Shown here: one piece after another, positions 24,392 through 28,139 of the stretch
How the letters are laid out: the number at the start of each line of letters is the position of its first letter
Numbering within the stretch: the first letter of the stretch is position 1
Assembly (NCBI RefSeq): GCF_001039355.2
Contig: NW_019775852.1
Location: 161,765-189,903, forward strand
DNA from: Lingula anatina
Lineage: Eukaryota > Brachiopoda > Lingulata > Lingulida > Lingulidae
Direction: 5' to 3'
Length of the DNA stretch: 28,139 nt
Translations under genes and position numbers: made by a program
Notes under the pieces: model-generated
Told to the model about the DNA's origin: nothing
Seen by the model: only the letters and a program-made list of their open reading frames with translations
The model's database searches: none

Positions 24392-25243
24392 CATATTGCC
24401 GTTACCTGCATCTGTCGTCGTCACTGGCACCGTGCACTTTTAGCGTAAACACGATAAGTGGAAGACAGTTTTACCTTTTGGCTTTATATTTACAGAGCTG
24501 ATGAATATTCATTAAAGGTGGGTGAATTTCGAAAATTGGCATGATTGGGCCATTATTTTAGCAGTTATGCTGTTTTTTCATTTTTCAGCATATATTCAAC
24601 ACTGTAAACACATTTCAAGGCAAACCGATACGCCTGTTGTCATGAAACTCACAGGAGTGCTTAATCTTACTAAAATACAGGTCAAGTTCGAAAATAAACT
24701 CGATTGGTTCAGTTTTGATGCAATTATGCCTTGTTTTGTTTATAAGTGCTTTTACCTCAGATTCAATTCATAGGCTGCATTCACATCGAGTTGAGCCATG
24801 GCTCTACAAAGCCACGTCCTAAATATGGCGGATGTACATGAAAGGAAAACCGCTTATCTTTTAATAGTCTTTCCACCCCTCACACGTTTCCTCATGCGTC
24901 GTCCCTGCGGGAAACAGTCATTAAATCTCTGCTCCATTGGGACGACACATGGGGAGGTGAGTGAGAGGCGGAGAGACTATTAAAAGATTAGGCGATTAGT
25001 CTCAAAAATGGAAAAAAAGCAAATCATTGCAGTTTGTCAGATTTAATCATTTACTATGTTCAGAATCTCTATTGATATTTTCTATATCTCAACAAAAGTA
25101 CAGTAAATTAATTGTTTTATGTAAAAAAAGTGTAAAAATGGAAATAAACCCATTTCAGTACAGTTCTGTCTAATTTACATTTTTTATATTTTTAAGGTGA
25201 CTTTGAAGTTCAATGGGCCTGACCACCTTTGCCACTCACTTTT
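24392..25243 (+). repeat. Composite repeat, copy A (interrupted)
   Basis: Opens without the palindrome, with the ACCTGCATCTGTCGTCGTC microsatellite and CGTGCACTTTTAGCG. It then has two core units beginning near 24450 and 24609 (CACGATAAGT and its variant CACATTTCAA; spacing 159). The tail matches copies B and C from about 25003 on. Between about 24776 and 25002 it carries unrelated sequence in place of the first ~135 bases of the tail. The copy abuts the palindrome of copy B, so B may have inserted into A's tail. Confidence 0.75.
24856..24988. mobile_element. Foldback element (50 bp inverted arms) inside copy A
   Basis: The left arm 24856-24905 starts ATCTTTTAATAGTC and ends CGTCGTCCC; the right arm 24939-24988 is its reverse complement at 41 of 50 positions, with a 33-base loop. 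Several mismatches still allow G-U pairs. The arms, compact size and position inside another repeat suggest a nonautonomous foldback or MITE-like insertion. I see no transposase. A perfect 12 bp palindrome, GAGCCATGGCTC, lies just upstream (24793-24804). Confidence 0.6.
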
Positions 25244-25273
25244 TATGTACAGACACAGATGTGTCTGTACATA
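25244..25273. repeat. 30 bp perfect palindrome at head of copy B
   Basis: TATGTACAGACACA, spacer GA, then TGTGTCTGTACATA: 14 bp arms without mismatch. The same 30 bases recur exactly at 26697-26726 and partly at 12370-12396 and 26924-26941, always followed by the CTGCGTCTGTCG-type segment. Confidence 0.9.
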
Positions 25274-26434
25274 TAGCCGTCACCTGCGTCTGTCGCCGCC
25301 ATTGCCGTTGGCATGCACTTTTACCGTAAACACGATAAGTGGAAAACCATTTTACGTTTTTGCTTGAAACTTACAGAACTGATGAATATTCATAATACGC
25401 AGGTCAAGTTCCAAAATCAGCATGATCGGGCCATTTTTAGGAAAGTTATGCTTTTTTTCACTTTTTTCCGCATGTATGCAACACCGTAAACACGATAAGT
25501 GAAAAAAATATTTTACCTTTTGGCTTGAAACTTACAGAACTGATAAATATTCATAATACGCAGGTCAAGTTCGAAAATCAGCATGATCAGGCCATTTTTA
25601 GGGAAGTTATGCTGCTTTTTCATTTTTTTTTTCAACATATATGCAACATTGATAACACGATAAGTGAAAAACCGCTTTACTTTTTGGCTTGAAACTTCCA
25701 GAACTGATGAATATTTTTAATACGCAGGTCAAGTTTGAAAATCAGCATGATCAGGCCAATTTTACAGAAGTTATGCCGTTTTTTTTTTTCACTTTTTTCA
25801 GCATATATGCAACACCTATAACACATTTTAGGGAAAATTGATTGGCCAATTGTCTTGAAATTCACAGGAGTGATCAATGTTACTGAAATACAGATTCAGT
25901 TTTGAAAATAAGCTTGATCAGTTAAGTTTTGGTGATGCCTTTTTTTTTTTTTTTTTTGTATATAAGTGTTTTTTCCTCAAATTTAATTCTCAGGCATGTT
26001 AACAGTCATTTTTGAACTAATTAGATATGTAAAGTCGTTCTTTTGACATTTTCTGCATCTTAACAATATTGTTAGTTGATTATTTAAAAATGATGTTAAA
26101 CTTGTTATTGTGTATTGTGTAATAAAGTGTCAAAAATGGGAAAAAAATCATTCATTATGTTCAGAATCTCAGAATGGAGCAAATTGGACATTTAAAATTT
26201 TTCCATTGATATTTTTCTGTCAACAATTTTTTAGTTGATCATTTAAAAATGACAGTAAATTGATTATTATGTTTTATGTAAAAAAAAAGTGCTGAAAATG
26301 GGAAGAAAATTATTTCAGTACAGTTCTCTCTTGTTTACATTTTGAAGGTGTGACTCTTAACTTCCATGGCCTCGAAGACCTTTTCATGTCACATTTCTGA
26401 ATATCCATGACACTTTTATTTTATTATTAAAAAA

Positions 26435-26491
26435 TGATGGTCATCATACTGTTAAGAATTAAAAAACTATTTTGGACACTGATGACCATCA
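26435..26491. repeat. Terminal hairpin at the 3' end of copy B
   Basis: TGATGGTCATCA at 26435-26446 is exactly complementary to TGATGACCATCA at 26480-26491, with a 33-base loop. Copy C reaches the first arm (as TGATGGTCATTA) at the very end of the window, showing that the left arm is part of the repeat. Confidence 0.75.
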
Positions 26492-26696
26492 AGGGAAAAC
26501 CATGTTACTTATGGTACTAACTGAAAAGTGCAGCATGTGTTGGAAAATCAGTGTGATTGTTTTCTGTTCTGTAAGCAATGCAGTTCTGTAGAGTGCGATA
26601 TGATGGCACTGTATGGATGGCGGTCAGTATGAAATTGTCCATTGGTTAATCACTAATTAAATTAAGGTCTTTAAAGTCACTTGCCTAGTTATTAAT
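26492..26696. other. Spacer between repeat copies B and C
   Basis: About 205 bases without clear similarity to the repeat and without a coding signal. Probably host DNA between two insertions, or tail sequence not shared with copy A. Confidence 0.4.
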
Positions 26697-26744
26697 TATG
26701 TACAGACACAGATGTGTCTGTACATATTGCCATCACCTGCGTCT

Positions 26745-26776
26745 GTCATCGCCGTCGTCGCCGTCACCGTCGCCGT
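26745..26776 (+). repeat. GTC/GCC microsatellite in repeat head
   Basis: A run of GTC, GCC, ATC and ACC triplets between the palindrome and the first core unit. Shorter versions lie in the other heads at 12414, 24413, 25290 and 26955, so the triplet tract is a fixed part of the element and varies in length. Confidence 0.8.
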
Positions 26777-27215
26777 GCACTTTCCTTGTAAACACGATAA
26801 GTGGAGGGCAGTTTTACTTTTTGGCTTTATATTTACAGAGCTGATGAATATTCATAAAACGCAGGTCAAGTTAAAAAATCAGCATGATCAGGCCATTACT
26901 GTAGAAGTTAAGCTGTTTTTATTATGTACAGGCACAGATGTAGTCACCTGCGTCTGTCGACGTCGTTGATGTTGCCGTTGGCGTGCACTTTTACCGTAAA
27001 CACGATAAGCGGAAAACAGTTTTACGTTTTGGCTTGAAACTTACAGAACTGATAAATATGTATAATACGCAGGTCAAGTTTGAAAATCAGCGTGATCGGG
27101 CCATTTTTAGGGAAGTTATGCTGTTTTTTTCACTTTTTTCAGCATATATGCAACACCGTAAACATGATAAGTGGAAAACGTTTTTACCTCTTGGTTTGAA
27201 ACTTACAGAACTGAT

Positions 27216-27874
27216 AAATATTTATAATACGCAGGTCAAGTTTGAAAATCAGCTTGATTGGGTCATTTTTAGGGAAGTTATGCTTTTTTTTCACATTTTC
27301 TGATTCAGTTCTTAGGCATGTTAACAGTCCCATTATTGAACTAATACAATATGTGAAAGTGTTTTTTTGACATTTCCTGCATCTTTACAACATTGTTAGC
27401 TGATTATGGAAAAATGATGGTAAACTTGTTATCGTGTATTGTGTAATGAAGTGTCAAAAATAGAAATAAACGCATATCATTGCAGTTTGTCAGATTCAAT
27501 CATCCACTATGTTCAGAATCTCAGAATGGAGGAAATTGGACATTNAAATATTTATAATACGCAGGTCAAGTTTGAAAATCAGCTTGATTGGGTCATTTTT
27601 AGGGAAGTTATGCTTTTTTTTCACATTTTCTGATTCAGTTCTTAGGCATGTTAACAGTCCCATTATTGAACTAATACAATATGTGAAAGTGTTTTTTTGA
27701 CATTTCCTGCATCTTTACAACATTGTTAGCTGATTATGGAAAAATGATGGTAAACTTGTTATCGTGTATTGTGTAATGAAGTGTCAAAAATAGAAATAAA
27801 CGCATATCATTGCAGTTTGTCAGATTCAATCATCCACTATGTTCAGAATCTCAGAATGGAGGAAATTGGACATT
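27216..27874 (+). repeat. Exact 329 bp tandem duplication separated by one N
   Basis: Bases 27216-27544 and 27546-27874 appear identical throughout, offset 330, with a single undetermined base between them. Other repeat copies in the window differ from each other at many positions, so exact identity plus an N points to two contig ends that overlap but were not merged. Confidence 0.9.
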
Positions 27875-28139
27875 TAATACTGTTCTATTGATATTTTTCC
27901 CATCTCATCAATTTTCTTAGTTGGTCATATAAAAATGACAGTAAACTGTTAATTTTGTTTTATGTTAAAAAAGTGTTAAAAATGGAAATAAACCCATTTC
28001 AGAAAAGTGCTGTCTTGTTTACATTTTGGCATTTTCAAGATGTGACTTTGAAGTTCCATGGGCCTGAAGACCTTTGCTAGTCACATTTTCTGAATATCCA
28101 TGATACTAATATTTTATTATAAAAAATTGATGGTCATTA

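Larger units (their letters stand above)
25244..26491 (+). repeat. Composite repeat, copy B (most complete)
   Basis: The structure, 5' to 3', is as follows. A perfect 30 bp palindrome at 25244-25273. A CACCTGCGTCTGTCGCCGCC segment. Four core units, with the marker CACGATAAGT at 25331, 25491 and 25656 and a diverged one at 25822 (periods 160, 165, 166). A tail of about 500 bases beginning GGCATGTTAACAGTC near 25993. A terminal hairpin at 26435-26491. There is no ORF of significance. The plan recalls nonautonomous bivalve elements with tandem cores (pearl-type, linked to Helitron-like transposons); this is from memory and unproven. Confidence 0.8.
26697..28139 (+). repeat. Composite repeat, copy C (double head, runs off the right edge)
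   Basis: It begins with the intact palindrome (26697-26726) and a long GCC/GTC run (about 26745-26776), then one core unit (marker 26793). A second, truncated head follows at 26924 (TATGTACAGGCACAGATG joined directly to TAGTCACCTGCGTCTGTCG), and then two core units (27001 and 27163, period 162). The tail follows from 27316. The exact 329-base duplication around the N at 27545 should be discounted when measuring length. Confidence 0.75.

Noticed and set aside
24798-24983. 61-codon open frame over the foldback
   Set aside because: It spans both inverted arms, so its length follows from repeat structure; no coding signal.
24392-28139. CRISPR-like or satellite array reading of the direct repeats
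   Set aside because: Units are ~160 bp, diverged, without unique spacers of fixed size, and sit in an intron-rich animal genome; they are eukaryotic interspersed/tandem repeats.

Overview
This is AT-rich nuclear DNA from an animal. Genes are split into many short exons with clean GT-AG introns, and the proteins are closest in character to animal versions of midasin, IST1 and SEC63. The ~160 bp repeat family at the right end (core words such as CAGGTCAAGTT and a GTC-rich microsatellite) resembles dispersed repeats I associate with molluscs, so a mollusc or other marine lophotrochozoan is my best guess. That assignment is inference from memory.

Layout. (1) 132-8601, minus strand: the first 22 coding exons (about 1056 residues) of midasin (MDN1), the giant AAA+ ATPase of 60S ribosome maturation. 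The gene runs off the left edge just before the AAA3 Walker A. (2) 8602-9240: short head-to-head intergenic region with a CACGTG box near MDN1 and a perfect TGACGTCA near IST1. (3) 9241-11026, plus strand: complete three-coding-exon IST1 (ESCRT-III-related), 359 residues. (4) 11027-12519: convergent 3' ends and a short fragment of the right-end repeat family. (5) 12520-14262, minus strand: complete five-exon gene for a 264-residue protein of unknown function with a strongly patterned, Trp-rich conserved core. (6) 14263-15251: second head-to-head region, with a perfect TCTCGCGAGA box close to the SEC63 start. (7) 15252-22742, plus strand: complete 18-exon SEC63 (782 residues), the ER J-protein of the Sec translocon. 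(8) 22743-24391: 3' UTR and intergenic sequence. (9) 24392-28139: three copies of a composite repeat. Its parts are a 30 bp palindrome, a GTC/GCC microsatellite, 2-4 core units of ~160-166 bp, a ~500 bp tail and a terminal hairpin. One copy carries a 50 bp-arm foldback. The last copy contains an exact 329 bp duplication around a single N, which looks like an assembly seam.

The four genes are housekeeping in type (ribosome assembly, membrane scission, unknown, protein translocation), arranged as two head-to-head pairs that meet tail to tail. They are not a functional operon. The least explained items are the unknown protein and the composite repeat.
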